From the NCBI GenBank assembly GCA_002423185.1, contig DIUX01000002.1, positions 503,945-567,944 of the forward strand: a stretch of DNA of 64,000 nucleotides. The letters run 5' to 3'. The DNA comes from Micavibrio sp. UBA6147 (GTDB lineage: Bacteria > Pseudomonadota > Alphaproteobacteria > Micavibrionales > UBA1664). The stretch's first letter is position 1. Every line of letters starts with the position of its first letter. The notes beneath the pieces are model-generated. The model saw nothing but the letters and a program-made list of their open reading frames with translations. It did no database searches and had not been told where the DNA came from. This document shows positions 41,794-50,884 of this stretch, piece after piece. The position numbers and the translations under genes are program-made.

Positions 41794-42462
41794 CTACAGC
41801 ACCGAGATCAAAGCAAGCCCGCCAAACCCAATCAAGACCAAACCGGAAATACGGTTAATCAACGTCATGGTCGAAGCCTTGATCGAGCGCCCCAAAAGCG
41901 ACACAACCCGCACCAAAAACAACCACCACAGCGCCGATCCGGTGAAAACACCGGCAACCATCAACATAGCCTTAAGCGTTTCTTGTTCGCCGCTCAAACC
42001 AAGCCCTGCGAAAATGGCGATGAACGACAATATTGTTGCGGGGTTGCCAAGGGTCAAGAACAACGTCCCGACAAAATCCGTCACCAGCCCAGCCTTGCTG
42101 CGCATCCGCAGGATCACGACACTGCCATCTGCGGCTTGTTCGAGGAATTTTTTGCGGGCAATATTGCGAATGCCGAGCGCGAATAAAAACACCGCCCCGC
42201 CAATGCCGATATAAAGCCGGTATTGCTCCAAAAACGCGATGATAACCACAAGGCCGAATGCCGCCACCGCGCCATAAAACGCGTCCGCCACCGCCGCCCC
42301 AAGGCCAGTGAAAAACCCCGACATCGCCCCCTTGGACAGTGTCGAGCGAATGCACAAAAGCCCGATTGGCCCGACCGGTGCGGCAATCGACACTCCAATA
42401 CCAAGCCCTTTTAAAAACGCGTATAAAAACGCCATCACATGGGTAAAATCGCCGCCGTCCAT
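41794..42462 (-). CDS. LysE-family amino acid exporter
   Basis: A membrane protein of about 222 residues with six hydrophobic segments. The LysE/RhtB pattern is clear: FLKGLGIGVSIAAPVGPIGL near the N-terminus, LSKGAMSGFFTGLGAAVADA next, and TLGNPATILSFIAIFAGLG in the middle. The substrate cannot be read from sequence. The start is set at the Met 12 bases after the previous gene ends; MAFLYAF, nine codons on, is also possible. It is convergent with the SURF1 gene with a gap of only 12 bases. Confidence 0.85.
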   Translation of the reverse strand: MDGGDFTHVMAFLYAFLKGLGIGVSIAAPVGPIGLLCIRSTLSKGAMSGFFTGLGAAVADAFYGAVAAFGLVVIIAFLEQYRLYIGIGGAVFLFALGIRNIARKKFLEQAADGSVVILRMRSKAGLVTDFVGTLFLTLGNPATILSFIAIFAGLGLSGEQETLKAMLMVAGVFTGSALWWLFLVRVVSLLGRSIKASTMTLINRISGLVLIGFGGLALISVL

Positions 42463-42473
42463 TGAAACATCCG

Positions 42474-42929
42474 TCAGTTTTTTAAATAAATAATCGCAAC
42501 ACCGCTTATGATAAACACGCCGCCCAGCGCCGTCCACAGATTGACCTGCACATCCTTGAAAAACAGCCATGCGAATAAAATCACGAAAAGGGGATAGGAA
42601 ATCTCGATCAGGCTCGCCAAACTCGCGTTCTTCGCGGCGACACTGCTGAGGATGAGCCAGTTCCCGCCCATAATGGTGAACCCGCCGATCAAGAAATAGG
42701 CAATCATCGTCTTGCTCTGCAACACCAGACCGATTTCCTTTTGGAGATTCCCGAATTTGAGGGACAGCCCAAGATAAAGCGGCAACACGATGAGCGCGTT
42801 CAACAGCATAAGAACGCTAGGGCTGATGCCCTTTTTCATCAAGGCTTCGGAGATATTATACCCAATCCCCCACAGCAACGCCGCACTAATCGCCATCCAA
42901 AACCAGACTTGTCCTGCAAAACCGCCCAT
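42474..42929 (-). CDS. Single-domain EamA/DMT-type membrane protein
   Basis: A 151-residue protein with about five hydrophobic segments: an N-terminal WMAISAALLWGIGYNISEAL, then NALIVLPLYLGLSL, and GGNWLILSSVAAKNASLASL followed by VNLWTALGGVFIISGVAII. This is one EamA repeat, half the size of standard drug/metabolite transporters, so it probably acts as a dimer. The substrate is unknown. It lies directly upstream of the LysE-type gene, and the two are likely cotranscribed. Confidence 0.8.
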   Translation of the reverse strand: MGGFAGQVWFWMAISAALLWGIGYNISEALMKKGISPSVLMLLNALIVLPLYLGLSLKFGNLQKEIGLVLQSKTMIAYFLIGGFTIMGGNWLILSSVAAKNASLASLIEISYPLFVILFAWLFFKDVQVNLWTALGGVFIISGVAIIYLKN

Positions 42930-42966
42930 ATCGGCACCTTTATGATGATGTGAAGCCCGCCCGAAA

Positions 42967-42989
42967 GCCTCCCTAAACTAAGGGGAGGC
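42967..42989. repeat. Inverted repeat upstream of the EamA gene
   Basis: GCCTCCC/GGGAGGC with a nine-base loop and no following T run on either strand, in the gap between the M23 and EamA genes. It may be an operator or a weak hairpin. Confidence 0.35.
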
Positions 42990-43053
42990 GCAAACAAGCG
43001 GATCATCTATCATCATCCAAACGGGGCTTTAGAGCAAGACACAAGAAGCGGTG

Positions 43054-44652
43054 TTATTCGCCTTCTTGCGGTGCCTTCACCATCAAAGGCGAAACTTTGG
43101 CATGCGTATTGGCGAAATCTTTTTTCAAGGCGTCCATACGCGCTTTGAACGCTTTCAAATCTTCGCCCGACAGTTTATCGCCAATCGGCAATTTAACCGA
43201 GCGCGGGTTGACCTGTTTGCCGCTGACATGGACTTCATAGTGCAAATGCGGGCCGGTGGAACGCCCCGTTGTGCCGACATACCCGATAATCTGGCCCTGT
43301 TTGACGCGGACGCCCTTGCTGATGCCCTTACCATAGCGTGACATGTGGGCATAGGCGGTTTTATAGGTGTCGTTGTGGCGGATCAGGACATAATTGCCAT
43401 AGGAGCTGAATATCTGGGCTTTTTCAACGAAACCGTCACCGGCGGCGTAAATCGGCGTGCCGGTCGGTGCCGCGAAATCAAGCCCCTTATGCATTTTGCC
43501 ATAGCCCAAAACAGGGTGCCTGCGCATCCCGTATCCCGATGAAATCCGCGCCCCGTCAATCGGAGTTTGCAGCAAAGCCTTGCGCACCGAGTTGCCGGAC
43601 GGCAAGAAAAAGTCGTCCATCCCGTCCCGTTTGACATAGTAAAATATCGGATTTTCCTTGCCGCGAATAACAAGGTTGGCATAGAGGAGTTGACCGCTGC
43701 GCAAATAGGCTTCGTCTTCGGTGCGGTTGACGGTGTATAAAAGCTCAACATCCTCATCCCCCCAAATATCGCGCTGGAAGTCAATCGACCAAGAATAGGA
43801 TTTGATCATCTGGTTAATAATCCCATCCGGAACACCGGCCTTGGTCAGGTCGGCAAACAAGGAGGAAGATATTTTCGCCCGCGCCGCGCGTGTTTCGGTG
43901 ATAACTTTTTTCTTATCGGTCTTGGCCTCGAACGAGTCTTCGGGACTGCGGCGCACGACCACGGTTTCAATGCCGCTTTTGATGACATCCATTCCGGCAA
44001 ACAACGGCGACCCATCGTCACTGCGCACGAAGTGGAGTTTAACATCCTGCCCTGGGCGCATATCGCTGGGGTCAAGCTGGTTGCCCATCGCCTTGATCGC
44101 GGCGTGGGCGTCATTCCCCGGAATTTCGGCCTTGCCGAGCAATCCGCCGAGCGTGCCGCCCTTTTCGATAGTCAAAACCTCCGTCCAGCGATTCGGACGA
44201 GCCGGACGCGGTGCCACCACCACTTCCGCAGTCGGAATCGAGGCCGGCTCAACGGCGGCAAGCTGCTCAACATCCTGCATTCCCGCTTGATCGGCAAATT
44301 CGTTTTCGGATCCGTCGACAGTAACGCCGTCAAAAGCGGAATCGGACATGCCTTCGATCGTATGGCGGTTTTGCTCGCCTTCATTCGCACGCATTTCCTG
44401 TGTCGGCATCACGACATAGCGCGCGCCGCTGACATCCATTGAGGCGAGCATAAAGGTCGACAGGCAAAACATCATAATCGACGCGGCAATATACCGCCCG
44501 CGCCACCGGCCGCCCCGCGTTTTGAAATAGCGTTCGCGCATGATCGGCTTACGCAATGTGGCAAAGGACACAACGCTGTGCGCCGCAAACATCGTCATGC
44601 GGCGGGCGCTGTGATAGAGTCTGCGAATATATTGTTTAACCATCATCCCCAT
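43054..44652 (-). CDS. M23 family cell-wall endopeptidase (MepM/OapA-like)
   Basis: A 532-residue, membrane-anchored peptidase. A basic cytoplasmic head of about 50 residues precedes one membrane segment (about 54-72). A periplasmic stretch with an OapA/LysM-like region follows (VLTIEKGGTLGGLLGKAEIP). The lysostaphin-like domain has its full zinc site: His388 and Asp392 in MHKGLDFAAPTGTPIYAAGD, and His469 and His471 in GPHLHYEVHVSG. Such enzymes cut peptide cross-links in peptidoglycan during growth. The exact start is unsure, since there are Mets at 44652, 44646 and 44643. Confidence 0.92.
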   Translation of the reverse strand: MGMMVKQYIRRLYHSARRMTMFAAHSVVSFATLRKPIMRERYFKTRGGRWRGRYIAASIMMFCLSTFMLASMDVSGARYVVMPTQEMRANEGEQNRHTIEGMSDSAFDGVTVDGSENEFADQAGMQDVEQLAAVEPASIPTAEVVVAPRPARPNRWTEVLTIEKGGTLGGLLGKAEIPGNDAHAAIKAMGNQLDPSDMRPGQDVKLHFVRSDDGSPLFAGMDVIKSGIETVVVRRSPEDSFEAKTDKKKVITETRAARAKISSSLFADLTKAGVPDGIINQMIKSYSWSIDFQRDIWGDEDVELLYTVNRTEDEAYLRSGQLLYANLVIRGKENPIFYYVKRDGMDDFFLPSGNSVRKALLQTPIDGARISSGYGMRRHPVLGYGKMHKGLDFAAPTGTPIYAAGDGFVEKAQIFSSYGNYVLIRHNDTYKTAYAHMSRYGKGISKGVRVKQGQIIGYVGTTGRSTGPHLHYEVHVSGKQVNPRSVKLPIGDKLSGEDLKAFKARMDALKKDFANTHAKVSPLMVKAPQEGE

Positions 44653-44694
44653 TATTTCATCATAAAAGCCCGTCCGCGAAAGGCAAGTTTTTTG

Positions 44695-44714
44695 AAACGG
44701 GTCATCCCCCGTTT
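44695..44714. repeat. Inverted repeat between rlmN and the M23 gene
   Basis: AAACGGG/CCCGTTT with a six-base loop, about 130 bases beyond the rlmN stop. The flanking T run is poor, so termination is uncertain. Confidence 0.35.
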
Positions 44715-44845
44715 ATTCTTGCATCATGGTGCCGCCGTTTGGCCCGATTTTTGCCCCGATATAGAGGGCATCACTCAAGGGATTAGCGGTTTACAGGCCT
44801 TTTTACTCCTTAAAAATTCGGTTGATTGTCTATGATTTTGCGTCT

Positions 44846-46057
44846 TTATGCCGCGGTGTTTTGTTCTTTTTGTGGCAAGGCTTCCGGCGCGGTCGCGTCC
44901 TCTTTCGGGGCGGATTTACGCAGGCGCAGACTCTCGGACTTTAACTGACCGCACGCCGCGAGAATATCCTCACCGCGCGTTTTGCGGATCGGGCTGGCAT
45001 AGCCAGCCTCCAGCAAAATCTCACCAAAGCGGTGAATCCGGTTATTGCTTGAGCGTTCATACGGCGCATCCGGCCAAGGGTTGAACGGAATCAAATTGAT
45101 TTTTGCGGGAATCCCTTCAAGAATTTCAACCAATTTATGGGCATGTTCATCCGTGTCGTTGACGTCTTTCAACATCACATATTCAAACGTAATGCGCCGC
45201 GCATTGGTAAGGCCGGGGTAATTGCGGCACGCCTCAAGGAGGTCTTCAAGCGGGTATTTATTATTAATCGGCATGATCTGGCTGCGCAGCTCATTATCCG
45301 GCGCGTGAAGGGAAATCGCAAGATTGACGCCAAGTTCCGCGCCGCATTTTTCGATCATCGGCACAACGCCGGAGGTCGACAGCGTAATCCGACGCTTCGA
45401 CACCGACAACCCATCGCCATCCATACAGATTTTCATCGCCTTGGCGATGTTTTGGTAATTATACAGCGGCTCACCCATGCCCATCAAAACGATGTTGGTG
45501 AGTTCGCGCAATTGCTTCGGTTGTCCGTCCGCGCCGATCGGTGTGGGGGAACTGGACGGCCATTCATAGAGGCGGTCGCGTGCCAGCATCACTTGCTGGA
45601 CAATCTCGTGAACGCCGAGGTTACGCACCAAGGGCTGTGTCCCCGTATGGCAAAAACGGCACGTCAAGGTGCATCCGACTTGCGATGAAATACACAGCGT
45701 CCCGCGCGTTTCTTCGGGGATGAACACGGTTTCAACCTCTTGCCCGTCTGTCATGCGCAAGAGCCATTTCACCGTGCCGTCGGTGGATTTTTGTTCGCTG
45801 ACGATGGCAGGGCGATTGATGCTGAATGTTTCCGCCAATCTGGCGCGAATCTCTTTTGGCACATTATTCATCGCCTCGAAATCGGCGGCGCCGCGCTGGT
45901 AAATCCAGTGCCAGATTTGTTTGCTGCGGAATTTGGGGAAGCCGAGCTGGCCAAGCGTTTGTTCCAGTTCCTCCAAAGACAGACCGATCAAAGGGGTACG
46001 CCCCGTGGCGTCTGTTTTTGGCGCGGAAAAGGCGCTACCATGTGCGTTAATACTCAT
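44846..46057 (-). CDS. rlmN: Dual-specificity RNA methyltransferase RlmN
   Basis: A 403-residue radical SAM enzyme that methylates C2 of A2503 in 23S rRNA and A37 in some tRNAs. The iron-sulfur cluster motif is Cys129-x3-Cys133-x2-Cys136 in GCTLTCRFCHTGTQ. The GMGEPLYNY motif and the C-terminal resolving cysteine (Cys369 in ILAACGQL) are both present. A 30-residue tail follows. The ribosome binding site is weak (AAAG about 6 bases upstream). Confidence 0.95.
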   Translation of the reverse strand: MSINAHGSAFSAPKTDATGRTPLIGLSLEELEQTLGQLGFPKFRSKQIWHWIYQRGAADFEAMNNVPKEIRARLAETFSINRPAIVSEQKSTDGTVKWLLRMTDGQEVETVFIPEETRGTLCISSQVGCTLTCRFCHTGTQPLVRNLGVHEIVQQVMLARDRLYEWPSSSPTPIGADGQPKQLRELTNIVLMGMGEPLYNYQNIAKAMKICMDGDGLSVSKRRITLSTSGVVPMIEKCGAELGVNLAISLHAPDNELRSQIMPINNKYPLEDLLEACRNYPGLTNARRITFEYVMLKDVNDTDEHAHKLVEILEGIPAKINLIPFNPWPDAPYERSSNNRIHRFGEILLEAGYASPIRKTRGEDILAACGQLKSESLRLRKSAPKEDATAPEALPQKEQNTAA

Positions 46058-46238
46058 TTTACTTTAATGCCTGTCTTGTTCTATTGGCGACCCCGTTATC
46101 CGCATCGCGAACAACACGCCACTTCCCATATTGATGTTTCAAGACGATTTTTCTAGCACAAGCCACATATAAAAAGCAAAGAAAACAGACAAACTTCGGA
46201 CAAGCCCAAGACAAGTGAAGGCGGCACAAGGCTTCGCT

Positions 46239-46724
46239 CTATTGTTCGAACTCGGCGCGCAGGGCGCGAATCACTTCTTCGATCATGCGCCGCGCTTCGC
46301 GCAATTTGCTCTCAATGTCGTACACGATATACGCGCCGATCACCAAAAACACCAGCGCATCCGCGGCCCCCGCGTTTTCACCGCTGGTATTGAGCGACCC
46401 GGGGAGCAACCCGATCAACAAAACCGTCAAAAGGCCAAGGCTGTAAAACACGACGAGCGAGTTTGCGGGCTTGATCTCGCCCGTAATCACAAATCGCGCC
46501 TTGCCGTCCTCAATCGCGACATCGACAGTGGCGGTGAGTGCGCCATGGCGCACCCAAGCCTTTTTACCGCCGCTGGTGCCACAAATCATGACGGATTCCC
46601 CCTCATCCTTGAATTGCGAGAGCTTGAACATAGACTCAAGACGGGTCTTGAGCTGAGCTTTCAAAACATCGTCTGTGATGGATTTTTTAAGGGCGAAGGA
46701 CTCGCCGAATTGGAATTGTTTCAT
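46239..46724 (-). CDS. Small membrane protein of unknown function
   Basis: A 161-residue protein with a soluble N-terminal domain (about 1-85), two adjacent hydrophobic segments (about 87-107 and 118-134) and an amphipathic C-terminal helix rich in Arg and Glu (KLREARRMIEEVIRAL). A GGGGGG run lies before the ATG and may serve as ribosome binding site. No family was recognised. It is followed by rlmN on the same strand with a 181-base gap. Confidence 0.7.
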   Translation of the reverse strand: MKQFQFGESFALKKSITDDVLKAQLKTRLESMFKLSQFKDEGESVMICGTSGGKKAWVRHGALTATVDVAIEDGKARFVITGEIKPANSLVVFYSLGLLTVLLIGLLPGSLNTSGENAGAADALVFLVIGAYIVYDIESKLREARRMIEEVIRALRAEFEQ

Positions 46725-46885
46725 GGTCTTGTTCCCCCCTGATCATGAATAAAGCGCCCGTCCAGCATACAATGGCGAAGCCCGCAAAACAAGAAGGGGT
46801 TTGCAGCGCAAAACCTACAAACCCCGTTTCCCGTATCTCAAACCCCGCGCCAATCCGGCATCAGGCATAAAAATATCTCTTACTC

Positions 46886-47425
46886 TTAATACCCGCAGGC
46901 CTTGTTAATCGCGTCATGGGCGCCGCCTGAGCCGCGCAAGCTGAATGTATCCTTGGTTTTTGTTCCGCGGGAAGACACGCCCTCAACCACCATTTTCGAT
47001 CCCTTGCGAAGGGCTTCGGACAGCGCCGTATCGGTTTCCGCGGTGCTTGTCCACGCCATGTCTTTATGCGCGAACAAGGTAAAGCGTTTGCCGTCAATCA
47101 TAACGGTCACTTCTTCGTTGGTTTTATAGGTGTATCCGGCGATATAGCTGAAAACATTTTTGGATTTTTCGGCGGGGCGATGCGTCACCAGCACGAAAAT
47201 ATCGCCGCGGACTTTGTAATTGCCTTCGGCCTTTGTCGGCTTACTCGCCATATAGCAAACCTTGTTGCCGTTTTCTTCAAACGTATAGGCCGCCCAATCG
47301 CCATAGGTGGAAATCAATTTCGGGTCCGATGCCTGCGCGGGCGCGGCAAGGGCGGACAGGGTCATAAAACCCGTCACCATAGTGAACAAAATGGAACGAC
47401 GTGCGACTGTGAACATCTTCAACAT
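46886..47425 (-). CDS. Invasion-associated locus B (IalB) family protein
   Basis: A 179-residue secreted protein. A signal peptide ends near APAQA (about residue 32). The mature part has the IalB pattern: YGDWAAYTFEENGNKVCYMA, a strand with THRPAEK, then IDGKRFTLFAHKDMAWT, and a C-terminal cysteine (KACGY) that can pair with the first. IalB proteins are widespread in alphaproteobacteria; the role in Bartonella invasion does not imply the same here. A Met three codons later is an alternative start. Confidence 0.85.
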   Translation of the reverse strand: MLKMFTVARRSILFTMVTGFMTLSALAAPAQASDPKLISTYGDWAAYTFEENGNKVCYMASKPTKAEGNYKVRGDIFVLVTHRPAEKSKNVFSYIAGYTYKTNEEVTVMIDGKRFTLFAHKDMAWTSTAETDTALSEALRKGSKMVVEGVSSRGTKTKDTFSLRGSGGAHDAINKACGY

Positions 47426-47622
47426 GGTTTTCTCAAGTCCCTTTTAACTTTATGGATCGTTTACCGACCTTGCCAAGGCCGTTGAACCCGCCTTCCGTCA
47501 ATTAACCATTTGTCAGGGCTATGACAGCGCGAATTCTTACCGTGTTTATGGGCGCGGATAACACGATTCGTCAATGCCCATCATAACAAAGCACGAAAAA
47601 AAACAAAGGATGAATTGTTTTT

Positions 47623-48207
47623 TCAGGTTTTTTCCCCTGATTTGCCGACTGATTTACCCACTGATTTACGGCGTGATTTGCGGCGGTGAACAACCGGCTC
47701 CATCGCCGCGATCAAGGCGGGGTCAAGCCCGTCCGGCCCGCCCGCGCGCACCGGACGCGGCGCAAACCGCCCCATCGACACCATCCGGTCATACATCACC
47801 AGCGCCCCCGCAATCCCCACATTCACGCAGAATTTCATCGGAATTTTGATGACATGGTCGCACAGCGCCAAAATCTGTGGCGACACCGACCCCATTTCCG
47901 ACCCCAAAATATAGGCCGCGCAAGTCGGGTGGCGAAAGCTCGGCAACTCCACCGCCCCTTCGACCAATTCCACCGCAACGAGGGAACAATGGCGCGGCAA
48001 GGTAAAATCCTCAACGCTGTCATAGGAAAAATACGGCACATGGTCGACCGAACCGGACGTATCGGTCAAACGCAATTCCCGAAAATCAACATCGGGGCGA
48101 ATGGCGAAAAAATAACTCGCGCCAAAGGCATGCGCCGAGCGCATCAACGTGCCCATATTGCCCGATTTGTTGATGCCCTCAACGCCGATGGCGAAATAGC
48201 CTCTCAT
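47623..48207 (-). CDS. TrmH/SpoU-type RNA 2'-O-methyltransferase
   Basis: A 194-residue SPOUT-class methyltransferase when started at MRGYFAIGVEGI. The open frame runs 36 codons further upstream, but that part is unlike the family. Motif 1 is NKSGNMGTLMRSAHAFGA, motif 2 is AAYILGSEMGSVSPQIL, and motif 3 is IPMKFCVNVGIAGALVMYDR, where Cys-Val-Asn-Val replaces the more common SLNVSVA. The Lys/Arg-rich tail (HRRKSRRKSVGKSVGKSG) probably binds RNA. The target nucleotide is not known. It is divergent from dnaB. Confidence 0.85.
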   Translation of the reverse strand: MRGYFAIGVEGINKSGNMGTLMRSAHAFGASYFFAIRPDVDFRELRLTDTSGSVDHVPYFSYDSVEDFTLPRHCSLVAVELVEGAVELPSFRHPTCAAYILGSEMGSVSPQILALCDHVIKIPMKFCVNVGIAGALVMYDRMVSMGRFAPRPVRAGGPDGLDPALIAAMEPVVHRRKSRRKSVGKSVGKSGEKT

Positions 48208-48348
48208 CGCTCTGCCTTTAATGAATTGATTTGGCTGGACATTACCGCGCCTGCTCGATTTTTTCAACCCCGCCCACCAAACATTCCCTTTCAATCGCGA
48301 TTCAATGGATGACAAGGCGGCGATGCGCTGTTAAAGTCCGTCCCCATC

Positions 48349-49869
48349 ATGGCATTAGAAATCGTATCACACACCCAAGGCGGCCTCGGCCCCGAAAGCA
48401 ACGAGAGCAGCGCGGAGCTTCAAGACAAGCTGTACCGCGTTTTGCCGCATAATCTGGAGGCCGAACAAGCCTTGATCGGGTCGTTGCTGGTCGACAATCG
48501 CGTCATGGAACGCGTCGGCGATTTTTTGCGTGCCGAGCATTTTTACGCGCCCCAGCACCAACGAATTTTCAGCGCCATCCAAACCTTGATCGAGCGCGGC
48601 CAAGTCGCCGACCCCGTCACCCTTAAAAACTATTTCGAAGCCGATCAAGGCCTTGAAAAAGTCGGCGGCTCGGCTTACCTCAACGAATTGGCGAGCAGCG
48701 TCATCACCATCATCAACGCCGCCGATTACGCCCGCGCGTTATATGACCTGTCGATGCGCCGCACCTTGATCACCATCGGCGAAGACGTCGTCAATGATGC
48801 CTTTGAACAAACCATTGAACGCGATGCCTATGATTGCCTTCAAACCGCCGAGAGCCGTTTGTTTGAACTCGGCGAGAAAGGCCAGCTTCAAGGCGGGTTC
48901 CAATCCATGCGCGATGCGGTGCAAACCGCCATCGAAATCGCGGAAAAAGCCTATAATTCAGACGGGCACGTCACCGGCGTCACCACTGGCTTGTCCGATT
49001 TGGACAAAAAACTCGGCGGGTTTCAACCCTCCGACCTTGTCATCCTCGCCGGACGCCCGTCCATGGGGAAAACTGCCCTTGCAACCAACATGGCCATGCG
49101 CGCCGCCAAGGCCTACGCCGAAACAGGCGGCAGCGGCGGCGGCATTATCGGGTTTTTCTCGCTCGAAATGTCGGCGGATCAGCTCGCCACCCGTATTTTG
49201 GCCGATTTGGCCGAAATTCCGGGCGATAAAATTCGCCGCGGCGACGTCACCAAAGACGAATTCAGGAGCTTTGCCGAGGCCAGCGCCCGTTTGGCGCAAT
49301 TCCCGCTCTATATTGACGACACGCCCGCCCTGTCGATCAACGCCGTACGCACCCGCGCCCGCCGCCTGCAACGCCAGCACGGCCTCAACATGATTGTGGT
49401 GGATTACCTTCAACTTCTGCGCGGAACCGGATCAAAACAATCGGAAAACCGCGTCAACGAGATTTCCGAGATCACCCGCGGCCTCAAGGCCATCGCCAAG
49501 GAGTTAAACATCCCCGTCATCGCGTTGTCACAGCTCAGCCGTGCCGTGGAAACCCGCGACGACAAACGGCCTCAGCTCTCAGACCTGCGGGAATCAGGCT
49601 CGATTGAGCAAGACGCGGACGTGGTGATGTTTGTGTTCCGTGAAGAATATTATGTTGAGCGGTTGAAGCCCGATGAATCCGACCTCGAGAAATTCGAACA
49701 ATGGCAACGCAAGATGGACAGCGTCCACCAAGTCGCCGAATGTATTGTCGCGAAGCAACGCCACGGCCCCATCGGCACGGTGCGCCTGCATTTCGAAGGC
49801 CGCTTCACACGCTTCAGCGACCTCGACCAATACCACAACCCATTCCCAGACTCAGAACCCGAATATTGA
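48349..49869 (+). CDS. dnaB: Replicative DNA helicase DnaB
   Basis: A 506-residue hexameric helicase of the replication fork. The N-terminal domain (about 30-165, starting VLPHNLEAEQALIGSLL) is followed by the RecA-like ATPase with Walker A GRPSMGKT (235-242), IIGFFSLEMSADQLATRIL, Walker B LNMIVVDYLQLL and the arginine-finger region LSDLRESGSIEQDADVVMF. In many alphaproteobacteria dnaB follows rpsF-rpsR-rplI on the same strand; here it faces them, with three paralogous genes in between. Confidence 0.96.
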   Translation: MALEIVSHTQGGLGPESNESSAELQDKLYRVLPHNLEAEQALIGSLLVDNRVMERVGDFLRAEHFYAPQHQRIFSAIQTLIERGQVADPVTLKNYFEADQGLEKVGGSAYLNELASSVITIINAADYARALYDLSMRRTLITIGEDVVNDAFEQTIERDAYDCLQTAESRLFELGEKGQLQGGFQSMRDAVQTAIEIAEKAYNSDGHVTGVTTGLSDLDKKLGGFQPSDLVILAGRPSMGKTALATNMAMRAAKAYAETGGSGGGIIGFFSLEMSADQLATRILADLAEIPGDKIRRGDVTKDEFRSFAEASARLAQFPLYIDDTPALSINAVRTRARRLQRQHGLNMIVVDYLQLLRGTGSKQSENRVNEISEITRGLKAIAKELNIPVIALSQLSRAVETRDDKRPQLSDLRESGSIEQDADVVMFVFREEYYVERLKPDESDLEKFEQWQRKMDSVHQVAECIVAKQRHGPIGTVRLHFEGRFTRFSDLDQYHNPFPDSEPEY

Positions 49870-49915
49870 TCCTGACACCGGTTCTCGCCCCAGTGAGGCC
49901 CAGTGAGGCAAGGAA

Positions 49916-50854
49916 TTATTGGGGTTTTGGGTTGCGCTCCGCCTTATCGCGGCGGCGCGAGCGGGCATTGGCACTGAGCGCCGCGCCGCCGGCGGCGAGT
50001 ACGCCGAGCCCGCCATACAGCATTACCTGAAGCGCTGCCCACTTCGCCATCCAATCGCCCATATCCGGCATTAAATCGACCTGTTGATGAGGCTCATGCG
50101 CGGGGGCGAATTCGCCGACCGCGAAGGCCTGCGCCGCCCTTCCCCATAATTCGGCCTGTGCCGCCACATCCGCGGGCGTCACGCGGCCTTGATTGACGAG
50201 GCGCAGCTCATCCCCGACGCGGTATGTATACTCGCCATCGGGTTCTTGAAATACCTCTGACACATACTCGAAATCAAAGAAAACGCGTGGTATTTCCGGC
50301 ATGGCGTTTACATCAACCGTCAAGGCATCGCGCATCATGCGAAAATCTTGCGCAATTTCCGCCGCCCAAATTGTTGCGTCTTGCGATGATCTTACGGGGG
50401 CGATGGATTTATCCTGCTCCAAAAAACCACCGACATGGTAAAGCCTGTATTGATTATCCGGCGTCACTTCCAAAAGGAATAAATAGCCCAGATCCGATCT
50501 TTCGCGCACACCGTCCTTGTCATACAATTGCGCCACGCCGATATAGCGGGAGGAAGAGGCTTCTTGGAGCGCTTGCGCAGGATTCATTGAAACAAAGGCT
50601 GGGTCTTGCCCCACCATCACGTCCTGATTCTTCAATAATTCCATCGAACCAATCTGTGACACCACCAAAAAACCCATAAAGGGCAAGGCATAAGATAGCC
50701 CTGTTGCATCTTTTCCACCGAAGCTCAGAATCTTTTTAAAATGGTCTTTGAATGTCTCCGAAAATGCTTTGCCATCGGCACCCTCGCCGAAATGGCGGTT
50801 TGTAACGGCCTTCAGGCCTTGGCGATCGGGACGGTCGTGCTGTTTATCTGCCAT
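49916..50854 (-). CDS. Tandem membrane paralog A, function unknown
   Basis: A 312-residue protein, the last of three tandem paralogs. It begins MADKQHDRPDRQGLKAVTNR and has a membrane segment at about 51-68 (YALPFMGFLVVSQIGSM). A large domain with RSDLGYLFLLEVTPDNQYRL, FFDFEYVSEVFQEPDGEYTY and RVGDELRLV follows, then a second membrane segment near residues 272-292 and a basic tail (ARSRRRDKAE). The predicted topology puts both ends in the cytoplasm and the middle domain in the periplasm. No known family was recognised. It starts 30 bases after paralog B ends. Confidence 0.75.
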   Translation of the reverse strand: MADKQHDRPDRQGLKAVTNRHFGEGADGKAFSETFKDHFKKILSFGGKDATGLSYALPFMGFLVVSQIGSMELLKNQDVMVGQDPAFVSMNPAQALQEASSSRYIGVAQLYDKDGVRERSDLGYLFLLEVTPDNQYRLYHVGGFLEQDKSIAPVRSSQDATIWAAEIAQDFRMMRDALTVDVNAMPEIPRVFFDFEYVSEVFQEPDGEYTYRVGDELRLVNQGRVTPADVAAQAELWGRAAQAFAVGEFAPAHEPHQQVDLMPDMGDWMAKWAALQVMLYGGLGVLAAGGAALSANARSRRRDKAERNPKPQ

Positions 50855-50884
50855 GATAGGAAATCCTTCTCTGTACCGCTCTTT